Source: Cristatella mucedo (Eukaryota > Bryozoa > Phylactolaemata > Cristatellidae). From it: a stretch of 64,000 nucleotides of DNA. The notes under the pieces are model-generated. The model was given only the letters and a program-made list of their open reading frames with translations, was not told the origin of the DNA and ran no database searches. A program made the translations under genes and the position numbers. Position 1 is the first letter of the stretch. Each line of letters opens with the position of its first letter. The DNA lies in NCBI GenBank assembly GCA_009760855.2, contig WPIO01000017.1, forward strand, positions 2,357,501-2,421,500. Reading direction: 5' to 3'. Shown here piece by piece: positions 44,701 to 58,284 of this stretch.

Positions 44701-47700
44701 TTGGAATCCTTGCTCAATGTGCAATTAACCTCTATTTACAAGCAACCCTATTTCTGAAAAAGGCCTCGATCTGCTCTCCTTGACTGAAACTTGGCTAAAA
44801 TTGGTAAACTGCCCGACAATTGAAGATGAGTGCATGCGAGGCTGCTGCCGGGGACTGACAGTCGTGAGTTCATAATCGTTGAATGGCCGAATGCAGTCGT
44901 TGGACAAAGTTCGGCATTGCCCTTCGTTTAGGATTAGCATCATTCTTTTGCCTTTTCTAACCTACCGACAAGTGGTTTGTTTTATGCTTGTGCTCATGCT
45001 TTGCCGACCCTGTTTCATCTGACTTTTTACAAAACTTTCAACCAAGTCCATCGAGATTCAAACGGTGCTGTGCTCGGGTTCTTCCTTCTCTCAGCCCCAG
45101 TCCGTGTCGTTACAGGCCATGATTGAACTAGAAAGAGAATTTCTGTCTCAGTCCACTCTACTGCCAGTGTACTTTGCATTCGACTCGCCCCAGTTGAGTG
45201 ATATCTACAGCAGGGTCATGGCTAGCAGTGTAAACGATGTAGCATCAACTGCTCTGAAAGGTACGTATTTATCGCTGGCGCTTTCATAGAAGGGAGCCAT
45301 CTCGCGGCACATTTTAGCGTGGTTGGAGTCCCGATGGATGCACACGTTCGTTTTAGCGATGTGGACCGAGGCTTTCGGCGATGGCTATCAGATGAGTGTC
45401 AGCACGACTTCGGCCAAGCAGCTCAGCGACTTCCAAGTCACTAACTTACACGTGCGTGGGTCGTCGTTGCTAGACAGTGTCTTCTCCTCTGACCTTTCCT
45501 CGCTCGTGGCAGTGAGCTGCGAAGCTTTTTTTTTTATCCGAAATCATAGCTCTGCCTCAGCTGGTGGCTCTCCTTGTTCGGCAATACGCACCTTCTTGGT
45601 GCTGGTGAGAATGACTTGCAGCTAAAGCAACCGAAGGGAGCTGGCGGGGAGATGCTTGGTGGTGCTGCTGGTCTGGCCCAGTGGTCAAGGTGCTCGCCCC
45701 GACCAGGGTCTGGCCGAGGTCGTTGGCTCGAGCCCGGAGGCATATGTGAAGCCCCTGAATAGAGATTAAGTTCTCTTAGGGCAGTGGCTCTCAACCTTCC
45801 TAACGCCACGACCCTTTAATACAGTTCCTCATGTTGTGGCGACCCCAACCATTCAATTATTGTGTGCGAAATGTGGAAACGCGTGTTTTCCGATGGTCTT
45901 AGGCGACCCCTGTGAAAGGGCCATTCGACCCCCAAAGGGGTCGCGACCCACAGGTTGAGAACCGATGTCAAGATTCAGCCCATTGGAAAACTTTCGGGTA
46001 CACTTATGATTGTGAAGTAGGCAATCCTAAGTCATGATTAGGTAAAAAACAAAATGTATTATGTATATGGACAACATGGTCTTGTGCTCTTGGACGTTGG
46101 GGTTTTGCACATTACTTTGGATCTGCGTCTGGCACTCCAGATGCACACATGAACTGGTTGATTTGTAACTGTTAGCAAGGAGCTACACAAGTCCACCTCA
46201 GCAGTGTAACTACTGGCTAAAATTCTGTGGCTGATCTAGCACCTATAGTGCAACAGTCGGCAACGTCATCATTTTCTGTTGGAATGTCGACTGTCTCTGA
46301 GAGTGAGCACATGTATTGCATAGCCACAGCTGAACTGTTTCATGTAGGACTACCGAGCGTCCATACGGTAGGTAGCAGGACAAAAGCAAGACAGTAATCC
46401 TGAGCTGGTGTGCACCTTGGCAAACTGGATACTGACAGTTTTTGTGCAGGGCCAGTTTATTATGGAGCAAGGGAAGCGGTTTGCCAAGATTCTTGGTTTG
46501 GTTAACAGGCAACTGTATGTTCTCGGAAATTCGATGGATAGTGTGTAAGTGCCATCGACTCAAGTCCTTCAAAATACCTGTGGAGTTGTTGGCTCAGTAG
46601 ATTTTCAGGCTCCCAACACCTCACTTCCAATACTACTGCAAACGTGTCTGGAAGGATTATTTCAGCCAGGCGATATGTATATTATGGGCAAAGTGGGCAT
46701 GCCTATTGAATGGCGCCCGACCGATTTAAAGTGCCTAGAAAGAGATTCAGTTCTCTGAGGGAGCTATACCAATGTATAAAAATAATACTTATTATTGTTA
46801 TTATATGTACTGAACATTGCAGCTGACCCCTGACCTGATCACCAGCTGGAGCAGTGGTGGAAGCTACGATTCTCTTAGCTTAGCTCGACTTGTGTCAATT
46901 CTGACACACATTTGTGAGACTAGTTGATTGATTATCTTACATCTTTGATGCTGCTTGCTTTGTTCTCCCCAAGCTGCCTCTAGCCTTTAAGGTCTGTACA
47001 GTAACTGGTTCGTCTTAGTTCTCTTTGTTTTACCATGATGTGTGCTATTTAGTCAGTCGGCAGCATATAGGTTTTCTATCAGCTCACAATGTATGACTGC
47101 AAAATTACTTATCAAGCCAAAGTACCTGGTCTTCAACAAGCCGTCCATTGAATAGTGAGTGGTGCAGCAGCGTTTTTCCCCACTCACGGTCCGGCAGACG
47201 CTGGTCTAGTGTGACGGCATACGTACGCCATTGCTCTGTGCCCACCATCTCTTGCGAGCATGCCAAGGAAGTGCATCATCCGGTGCCTCTCTGCGCGCTG
47301 CCCTGCGCGCTGCCCAGCTCGTGCGAGCCCCACCCCTGCCGAGCTGCAAGCGCATGCAGCTCGGCCTTGACCCCCTAGCTTGACGACAGCCTTCCTCGGG
47401 TTATTGCTGCACTTTAAAATATGTAGACCCTTCAGACACGTCGAGTTTGGCCATATGCCAATGGTACAGAAGAGGGAGACAGGTTTCGGGAGACAGGAGA
47501 AAGGCGACGTCATAGCCCCTTCTGTCTAAGAGCCGCCTGTCCGTACGAGCTGCTAATTAATGGCTGGCCCGCTGAGCTGGCCAATGCGCGTATCTTCAGT
47601 TTTATAATTATTTTTATAATTATTACTGCTATTTATTACTTTATTATTATTTATTATATTACTGCTATGCAGCTGCATGTGTTGTTCTAGGCAGCCTCTT

Positions 47701-50700
47701 GGTTGACTCCGTGCCAGTGTGTATGTTCTTTGTCATTTTCTTAGGGCCTCCTGGTTGAAGATGCAGGGGAGAGCATCCCAACCGTGGCGTTCGTGGCTCA
47801 CTACGACGCATTTGGTGTAGCACCGGTACGTCCGGCAGATGGTGACATCACCAGCCAATTTCGACATGCTGATTCTAAATGAAGCATCTGGCCAAAATGA
47901 AAACACGTCGGCAGCTGTTTGTGCAAGATGTTTATTTGCTCCCTCGCTTTATAATTTTAAGCGAAGCAGTGCTGGCATCAAGCCGCGAGAGAGCGTGCCA
48001 TTCCTGCAGCAATCCTTGCTGTGACAACTTTATCTCGGGTTTTGTCCTTGAGCACTTAAGCACGTGTAGTTTTCTTTTCTTTTTTTCTTGAGTCGGCCCA
48101 ATTGCACGAGTCTGCTTGTGCATGATTTTTTTTTGGATTGTCAATAGTCACTCTCTTTCGGAGCGGACTCCAACGGCAGCGGTGTAGCTGCTCTGATAGA
48201 GCTGGCACGACTGTTCTCCTTACTTTATGCGAGTGCCAAGACCGCACCCAGGTAACTGGCCGAGAGAGAGCTGCCTTGCCCCCAAACGATTTACTGCTCG
48301 TATTTTCCAGTTACTTATTCGGATCCGAATTGCAATTCTCCAACAGGTTCAACATCATGTTCCTTCTAACTGGAGCTGGCAAGTTCAACTATTTTGGAAC
48401 AAAACGCTGGCTTGATGAGCAGCAGGAAAACGGAAGTACGTAGCCTCAGAGCTTAGGCTTAGATTCCAGTCGTTTTGCAGACCGTCCTTGTCCACGTTGC
48501 AGGCGTGCAGTGTGCATGTCAAAACAGCTGACTTGTGCAGCGTGGCTGTCAGCTCTAGCTTCGGAGGTTGCGAGTTCAACTTTCCAACACGTCACTATAT
48601 AGTCTTCATTTTTTCTGGTGTTATGATATACCTTTGAGTTGTTAGGCGCTCTATATATTAGCCTGACGGTTCAGCTGCACCTTGCTGGCAGGTTATGCTC
48701 AGTAGCATGAGCCAGCCCAGACTATCGCTTGCGAGTGAGCACAGCACAGCTAGCGCCAGCACAGCTTTCGAGGATCGTGCTTCCAAACTGAGGGATCACG
48801 AGTAGTGTTTACAATGGGCAGCCATACGTGGAGCTTTTGCCTGCTGACGTTAAGCCTTGAGATGCTCACGTCAGGGATTGTAGAAGTGCAGCTTCTTGGG
48901 TTTTGTTGAGTCCAATTCACCGTGTCACAGTTCTCATCAAGTCTATTGGTAGTTGCATGACAAGGTGCAGTGCCAATGATCTGCCACTTGTCGTGCTTGC
49001 ATGCATGCCAATGCAAACTGTCGAAGATCATTTTTCTTTTGCAGGAGTCAACTTATTGACAGACGTTCATTTTGTTGTTTGCTTAGACTCATTAGCTCGA
49101 GGTGACGAGCTCTATATGCATGTCTCGAAGCCACCTAAAGAGGGTTCACCAGCACATGCGTTTCAGCAGGTAATTTGCCGGTTGTAGGACATTTACCCCC
49201 TGGACGTTTCTTTCCCCCCAGACATTCCCCCCAGGGTAGGGCATTTCCCCCAATGTTGATGAATATATAACTAAGAGTACAGATATATACATATATTTCG
49301 TATGTTTGACTGCATGCATGGCCTATGTGTCTTGTTTGATCGCCTTGCTCTCTTTGTCTAATTGACTATACGTGTGCTGCTTTCGAGGTTATAGAGAATC
49401 GGTGTATGTCTAGGATGTGCACGGTACTACTGAACAGTATCCGACAGTCGTGGTCGTATGTCTCCTTTGTTTGTACTCCAGCTCGTATTGGCTAAGATCT
49501 GCCTGTTGGCTGCGATTGGCTGAGGTCGCCATCTACCGTTATTGGCTAAGATCTGTTTTTAAATATATGTCCATCGAGAGGATCATGTTTTTAACCAGCA
49601 TCTTTATGATTACCTTTTTATCTTGTGTGGATGAACTACATTTGTATGCTAGGATCTGTAGTTTCATGCGATCAGATATCCAATGTTTATTTGGATCTAT
49701 GTATGCCACCAGAGCAAGTTAGTATTGTTTTAGGATGCGTTCAATGAATCTTTGTTTGGAGCATCCTGATTAGGACTTGCAAACGACAGTGCATTTGCTG
49801 GCAGGCATGTACTGACGCTAAGTGAAAAAAATGGCTGGTTACCTAAGATAGCAGTGGCTGGGATCATGACCATCAGCTGTCATCTGCATCTAGTATTGGT
49901 GATGTCATTCGTAGCAGTTATCATGCGTATCGTGGCATCCTATTACAGGCACTGGGAAGTTCTCTGACTACTTCGGAATCCGGTGTGAAGTTTGAAATGG
50001 TCTACAAGAAGATCAACCTGGGCGACCCCACACTGGCCTGGGAGCACGAGCAGTTCAGCATCCACAAGCTATCAGCCTTCACCATGTCGCACTACAGTAC
50101 CCACAGAGAACCGAGCAGGAGCTCAGTTTTGGATACACGGTGAGTCCTTGCCATCTTTTCTACAGGCTCACGAGATGTTGCGTATGCTTTACACGCCGGG
50201 AACTGTTGCTATGCTAGTTACGATGGAAACCGACCACGGCCAGCTATTAATCGGTATGTAATGCGACTTGGCTTTGTTGCAAATATAGAGTGTATCAAGG
50301 AGACACAGATGAAAAGTAATGGTCGAGCCCAGCCCTGCTACAAGTCTTCTGTATTGCACTATAAGGGAACAAAATCTCTATCCAGGCTCTTTGCAAATCC
50401 CTGCAAGCAAAGGAATAACCAAGAGTTAATGACAAGCAAGGTATCATGCTTAGACAATCATGCAAAAGCATACAAGCATACAGATTCTGGTTTAGTGTGA
50501 GAGATGGTGAGCTGACTGGAAGCCAGTGAGTGAGTGACGCAAGAACACACTGGAGCAGCAAGGAGGCCAGATAAGTCGGTTGGTGTAGGCCAGTGAAGTG
50601 ACATGTGGCCAGAAAGACGACTAAGAAATAGCGCTTAGTAATATAATTATAACATAATTCATTTGTGTAGTGCCCTAATAGAACTTATTCTCTATTCAGG

Positions 50701-53700
50701 CGCTTCACGTATGCCTCGGGGCTCGAGCCCACGACCTCAGCCAGACCTTGGTCGGGGCAAGCACCTTAAATTAATAAATACTAGCTGATTTAACAGCCTC
50801 TTTTTGTATAGCGACAGGAGAGCCTTAACGGCTATCACCGCCGCTTGCAGTGGTGATAAAGGATCGCCCACCGAAGGATTCGAACCCACGGAGCCGAGGT
50901 CGTGAAAAGCAACCGCCTTACCTAGTGAGCCATAACAGCTCAACCGCTGGACCAAACCAGCTCATAATTCCGGCTGATGGTTCGGCCACTGTTGCAATGT
51001 CACTCACTGCACAGTGACCTACAGGCCAGCTTGTGACCGAATGTGGGTGGTAAAACACACCCAACATGCCAAATCGTGGCCATCCATGGTGTGAGCACCT
51101 ATCTCAGCAACCCCTCCCCCACTCCACCGCATAATAGGCGTGCTTGCAGGTTCAGTCACACTGCAAAGTTACTTTGAACTAGAGCTACTAAAAGAGATTG
51201 CCATCGAGCCTAGGGGTTACGCATTTGACGACCGATGTCATGGGCTCGAGCCCTGCTAACCAAGGTCAATGTGAATGCATTTGATGACCGAGATCGTGGG
51301 ATCAAGACCTGTGGCATGTGTGAAGCGTCTGATTATATACAAGTCTTGAGCCATATCCCTACCCCAATATGAGGCTCCTGACATGCTTTGCACAAGGCAT
51401 ATTTCTGACTATTGACTTGACTCCTGGCTTATTGTAAACGGTGCGTGGGTACTTGGTTGCAAAGCAGTACTTACTAACAGAAATGTAACTCTTTGTTAGA
51501 AGCAACACTTGAAAGCTACATATATCTTCAGGTCAGCAATCAAGTTTCTTATAACTGCAGCTGACCGAAGCTTAGGCATCGTCTTAGGGAGTCGAAGATT
51601 TAATATACTGGCCTGAGCCCTTAGTTGTATACAACTTGTACATAAGTCAGCAGCTCGTCTGGTGTGTCTGGAACTCCCTCCCGACCTGCGTCAGAACATC
51701 CCCTGACCTGACCACATTTAAAAAGAACTTGAAAACACCTATTTAGGACAGCATTTAGTGGGTCCCTGTGATTCGTCTTTCATGTGCTTATGCTAGCTGA
51801 CACTGTGCATGCTGCCACTAACCACATTTGCATGCTGACCCTGTGCATGTCACCCCTAACCATGTTATTCATTTTGTTTGTTTTTCAAGCATGATTTTAC
51901 TTACCATTCAATTGCATTTCTCTTTGCAGCAAATGTAAAGCGCCTAGAACGAGATTAAGTTCTCTGAGGGCGCTTTATCAAGTACATTATTATTATTATT
52001 TTTAACATAGTAGCTGCCACATCAGCATGAGCTTCACTGACTTTCTGTTAAGCATCGTATCGACTTCCTTCAAGATCCTTTCTCTGGCCTACAGGTCACT
52101 TGACTTGCTTGCCTCAGCCTACCTGTCCTTGACCTCCTTGCTCCTCCACTGGGCTGTCGCACCTGGCTGGCTGCTCCACGGCTGCCAGTCGTCTCGTACT
52201 GAAATCTGTTGCCAGTCACGGCTGTCAGTCGTCTCGCCACTCCTCGCACTGAAATCTGTTGGCGATCGGGCCTCCAGCTCATTTGCATCGAATGTCTGGA
52301 ACTCACTTTCGGCTTCTGTCATTGACCTGTATTGACCCGGCATCACTTAAGTCTCGGCAGGAGATGCACCTGCTCCACTCAGCTTTCCCGTCACCGTGTC
52401 TTTCCCAAACGTGTCTTTCACATTAAAGCTTTGCTTTGGTAGCTACATACCCGTGCATCGTTAAATGCATGTACTAGCCATAGGTTCTACTAACCAGTGA
52501 CCCTGGCTGGATGTCTTCTTGTGTGCTTTTGCATGCTCGTCTAAGATTGTCATTAAACCTTGGTTGACTCTGTTACCGTGGGCTGTAAAGCACCCGGATT
52601 GGGATTTAGTTCTCTTACAAATGCTAATCAAACGACCTATTTATTGTGATTTTATTGTTAATTATTATAATGCTATTATTTCGCCAGCAACAGCAGAGCT
52701 GGCTTGTTGATAATATTTAGATCTCTTGTCAGAGGAGAAGTTCGGGTGGCAGGGGTGAAATGCTGCCACTGAAGCTTCCATCCGAAGTAGGCTGTCGTGC
52801 TGTGGCAGCAGGTAGTCACCCAGCTGCTACAATAGAGCAGGAGTCTCTGCTGCTCACGTTATGCTTGAAGTACCATGAGTGTCATGTTCCTTCATTGCTT
52901 GAAACTAAGGACTCATCCATTGCCATGCCTCAATGCTTGCAATAGTGCAGTGCAATTTTGAGCCCCTGTCACTGCTTCTTTTGACTTGTCAATTATTGGG
53001 AGAGCTGGGCTTATATTACTCCCTGTCGGCTCCTTGTCTCTGTGTGTTGTGTGTGTGTGCGTGCGTGCGTGTGGGGGGTGCGTGCGTGAGTGTGTGTTCC
53101 TTTATCTTACAGCACCGATCGAGCGTGCAATGACGCATCGGATGTTATTATTGGTGTGTACGTTTGTGATGTGGTGTGATGCCGACGTCAGGGGATGTGG
53201 GGGATTTTGTAGCACGTCTGTTGATACTAAGAAGCTGGCCAGAAACACTAAGCTCATAGCTGAAGCAGTTGGAAAGTATGTTCTTGGACTGCAGAATTCT
53301 TCAGCTCAGCACGTGGACATATTCACGGGAGATCTGGTGAGTAAGCATTCTCACTTCATTCCTTTGTTTGCTCTGCTGCATTTTTGTCCGTCAGCATGCT
53401 CCAGTAAGTAAAATTAGAGGTTAGCTGATAAAGCAGCCTCGTTTGAATAGCTGCAGAGGAGCCTTAGCAGTTACCCCACTTTCAGTAGATAATAAAGGAT
53501 TGCCTGCTGCAGGACTCAAACCCACGGCTTGAGGATCATGAAGTTGACTGCACTTTACCACCGGCCCTAGACAGCTTTGTTAACTGCATTTGCTGAAATA
53601 TTATCACCACGTATCTCGTACTAGCCCTTGATTTTACACTTTCTACTTAACAGTGCGATTTAAAGACTTTGTAATACAGGTCATTGGTTGTTTCAAAGCA

Positions 53701-55454
53701 CTTCTGCTGTAGGTAGGGCTAACTGGAATTGGCCTAGGGAATTGCAAAATTTAAACGAGATCGGCTCAAATAAGTCCAAAATCAATGCACATTTGCTGCA
53801 AAGTTCTTTTATATATTTATTTATTTAACAGCCTGGTTTGTATAGTGGCTGAAGAGCCTAAACGGCTATCACCACCGCTTGCAGAGGTCGATAAGGAATC
53901 GCCCACTGCGGGATTCGAACCCATGATCTCGGTCGTGAAGAGCAAGCACCTGTTGTTGGCTAAGAAGACTGTGTACATGCACAGCATCAACACTACGACA
54001 CGGCATAAGAAGAGCTTATGGCAATATGAGACTGCAGTCTGCAGGGCAGCCAGAACCTTGATGCTTCTTCACCAGTTTCCAACTTAATTTTATGGCTGAC
54101 ATTGTGCGACGGTTCAGCAGCGGTCGGCACTTGCCTGTGGGTCATCAGGGATACCTTTTTAATGCGCTATTTTTTTTGCTTTGGCAATGCCGACAATTGC
54201 TCTGCATCAAGACTGTGCACAGAAGTAAGCTTCTGCATTGCCGGGCTGTGGGCTATAGGCTTAGGAAGTTTCTCATTCGCATACATGCTGCATAAATTAA
54301 AAAAAATTATTCAGCCACCCTTGTTAGCATCTGAAATATTCCCCAATTAACCTCTGAGATATACTGCAACTGACCTAGTCGTTGCTGCCTAGTGCCGGTG
54401 TGTCAGTATCAGCAATGGCTTCACAATTAAACCAAGTAAGTAGCCAATCAGGTTTGCTGCTATGCTGCGCCAGAAAAAGCATGCTTGCACCGGAGAAGGG
54501 GTCGTGTTAGTTTAGAGTGTGCGTGATGAAGTGGCTAGTTTCACAGCTAGTGGCATGCTGATTGTCGCTAGCTGGGAAAACTCCTCTGCTGGTTAGGGCT
54601 GACAACCTGCAATGGTTCGGTGGCTTCATTTAGCTGGGGCTGTTCCTTGTAAAAGTATTCTCGGACATATACAAAATGACTTGTACCTATCATTTGAAGT
54701 AAAGGCAGAGGCTAATTTTTGCAGTTTGCACCGTGCTCCTGTTTGTAAACTCATGCATGAGCTGCTGTGCTGCCTTGGCTGGATAGCTCCTATCTCTATA
54801 GTCGGCAGCTACTTAAGTAGTGGCCACATAATATTTTAGGCAATCACACTACACTAGTGGCAGAGGCTAGAGCAGAGGTGTCGTGCATCATATCAGTCAC
54901 TGTCTGTAGCTTTAGTAAGCCATAGAGGTCGGTGTTAGACTGCTCCTCGAGCTACTACTTCTTTGAGAGCTGGGGGACAGAGATCGGAAGGTCTCATCTC
55001 GCTACTAGCTCTAGTTGATCAGTGCACATTTATGGGGCCTGGGGGCGTCGTCAGCCATGTCGCACAATGTGCTTGTCTCTTAGCCTGCGTGCCTGCAATA
55101 ACGTCCATGCCTAACTTGGATCGGGTGAGTAGGATTTTTTGAACAGCCGATCGACCAAAAGCACGAGTTCAAAAAGATTGTCAAGTTACTCCCAATCGCT
55201 AGTCAAACAGTCGACTAGCATTTTGAAATAATGGAACAGTGTGATGCCAAAAAAGTCATCTGGAACATTGTGGCTCAGTGTGACCGTAGTTTGAAAAGTA
55301 AGATGACTGTAGCGTGTAAGACGCGATGTTTTTGTAGGCATAGGATAAGTCAGCTTGCTGGTCCCGGTTTTTCTGTAAGAGATTGATCTACATTAATCTG
55401 GGATGTGGTGGAGATTGATCTACACTAATCCGGGATGTGGTGATAGGCCGGGGA

Positions 55455-55507
<53 letters not shown>

Positions 55508-58229
55508 CGTGCGTGCGTGTTCAGAAGGCCTGCCGATGCTGCCTTTTTGAACTGCTGAGCATGCACTTATCTGCAGATAATGATTCTTGAGTGTTATCTA
55601 GAGAAGACATGTCTGCTAACACTGAGCATGTTTTCACCAGCTAATCAAACACTCCTTCTCCAGCATGTGTAGATGCCTAGAAATAGATTTAATTTTCTTA
55701 GAGTTATGTGCCAGTGTCTTGTTATTAGTATTATGATAGTCTCAAAGCCACGTCAATGCATAGCATCACCAGCATACCTCAAGAGCGGCGATTGCATATT
55801 GTGAGGAGGCTAAGATTTAAAAAAATATTAGATTCACAAAAGCCGCCATGCAAACGACTAATTATTTTTATTATTATTCCTGCTGCAGTTTGCATAGCAA
55901 TATCACTTCTTTTTGTTAATTTCTGTGCAGGAGGTAAGTGAAGCTGGTCTTTCACAATGGCTGACGACCTTGACCGAACAGCCAAGGCCATCTCAGCTGC
56001 TCGACCGAAAGCACCAGCTTCTTAGCAGCCTTGAGCAGACGCTTGCTCATTATTTACGTGGGGGAACTCAGAGGACCTTCTATGCTGCTGACAAAAAGTA
56101 AGTTTGGTTGTAGGTTGGTGAAAAATTGTTTGCGCCAGCAAGATGCTCGGTGCAGGAGAGTAAGGCAAACTTGCTGCAGACGATGCTCGCCGACCGTGCT
56201 TTAGCAAGTTCATAGCACATTGCTGACTTTGATGATAATTCTTTAGCTTTACTATTTTCCTGGTGGTCTTTATAGGGACCCGGAGTTTATCTTCTATGGT
56301 AATCTCGAGGAGACCATGTACGCTTTCAGGTAAGACATGATTGTTATATTACATTAGAGTACTTCCCACTAACGCCAGTGAAATGTGAGTGTGAAGCCCA
56401 TCATTTTGTTTCTGTTAACGTGCGAGATACAGATATGTGTGCATATCTACACTTGCATATGTACTAGCTTGCACCCATGAAAAATTATGGAAACTTCAAT
56501 TTCGCTTTGAAAAGCAGGCCTGAGTGTCCACTGACCTAAATGGTGAGTGCACCCCACCGAGTGCCAAGCTTAGTTTATATAATAGGCCTCCTTCCGTGAA
56601 GAATCACCGGCAGATTCTATTTATGCATGTCCATCGCTTACCAGAGGCAGGCGAAGTACCTCTTCTGGGCGGTCGGGCTTTATCAGGCAGCTTTCCAAAA
56701 CTCCAACTCATCTGGTCCAAGAACGGTCACTCTTTGAGCAACCCTTTTCATTTTCGTAGTCCTCTAAGCTTCTAGCATTTCAATGTTCAATTTCAACTAT
56801 GAGAATGCATGTCGAAGCTCCGTCTACAAATTAGCAAATGATCTTATTTTCGTGTTTTGGCACTCATCGTTGCTCTGCGACCGTAGTACTACCATAAGAT
56901 ATCATCAAAGGCATAATGTAGACGTAACGTCAGTGACTGTGACAGACGTACTAATGTAATGTAATGTAATTTATCTCCGTCTGTAACTCCACAAAGTCTT
57001 TAAGACCACGTAGATGTTACGCAGGAGAGTTTTGTATAGCGCACTCACAGCCTTAGCAGCTTTCGGTACGCATTCGGTAGCCAACAGACTTCGTCTCGAA
57101 ATAACGTTGCAGAATAACGTTGCAGAGGCATAACAATGAAGTAGTAGGTATGTGCGAGAGTTTTCTACAGGCGCACTTGCAGGATAAGGGGGGCATTGGT
57201 GCACAAGCAGTAGTCACCTGTTTACAGCTTCATATCGTTTAACAAAAAGAAAGTTAAATGCACGGCTAGCTAATTTGAGGTCGCAGTCGAGCAAACAAGT
57301 AGCAGCAAAGGTTGACAGCTAGGAAGTCAAGTTCGACAGTTGCAGAACACTGGGGGCATTCTTGCTCGATAATTGTAGATTTGAGATTCACACGCTGTAG
57401 CCGATGTAGCCAATCCATCCGTCGTCAGCAGTCTTTAACGAAAAGTCTTGAATGCTAATCTATGGTCTTGAGAGAACGAGACGGCATGTGAGGCAAATAT
57501 TTCCGTAGGAAATGGCAGCGTGACTATGTATGAAAGAACTGAGTAGGCTGTACAGTAATGAAACGTGGCGGTTGTGCACTTGTGCCTCATAGTAAGTAAA
57601 AAGTTTGCAGGGAAATTCTTGTCGCTGTATCTTTTAATGCTGTTCCCTTAGTCCGAGGTGTGAGAGTAGAGCTTACCTCTTAGCTGCCTACATTGACATC
57701 TGTGCACGTATCTGTTGTGGATGCTGCCAGTTCAGTTTTACTTTCATTTCAATGCGCCCTTTGAGCACCGAAAGGCTTGGATAAATTAGGCTTTGAATGC
57801 GCTATAGAAAACTCTCGTGCAAAATCACCCACTCAAGTCTTCCTTGTGGTTGTGTGGAGTTACAGAGATGCATTGTATTGCATACTAGCAGCCACCAGGG
57901 AGACAAAAAGGCTATTGCATTGTGTGTGGGTTTAGAAGGGGTGGGTGCTGCTTCGTGGTGCCATTACCCACAACTCAGAATAACCTTGCAGGAAGTCATA
58001 ATCTGACCCTGGCCCTCAAAACCCAGATGTCATTTATGTAACCATTATAATAATAATAATGCACTTGATAAAGCGCCCTCAAAGAACTTAATCTCTTTCT
58101 AGGCGCTTTACATTTGCTGCAAAGGGAAGCTGGTGATATTTGCAAAGGCTATTCTGCTGCTAAATAGATCAGGCAGTTTGGTCTACTAACCTTTACTTTT
58201 ATTTTACTTTGGTCAGTCGTATGTCTGCG

Positions 58230-58284
<55 letters not shown>

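Noticed and set aside
45774-45975. 8-bp target-site duplication of the SPIN-like MITE
   Set aside because: Flanks TCTTAGGG and TCAAGATT do not match; the duplication has decayed or the right flank was altered.
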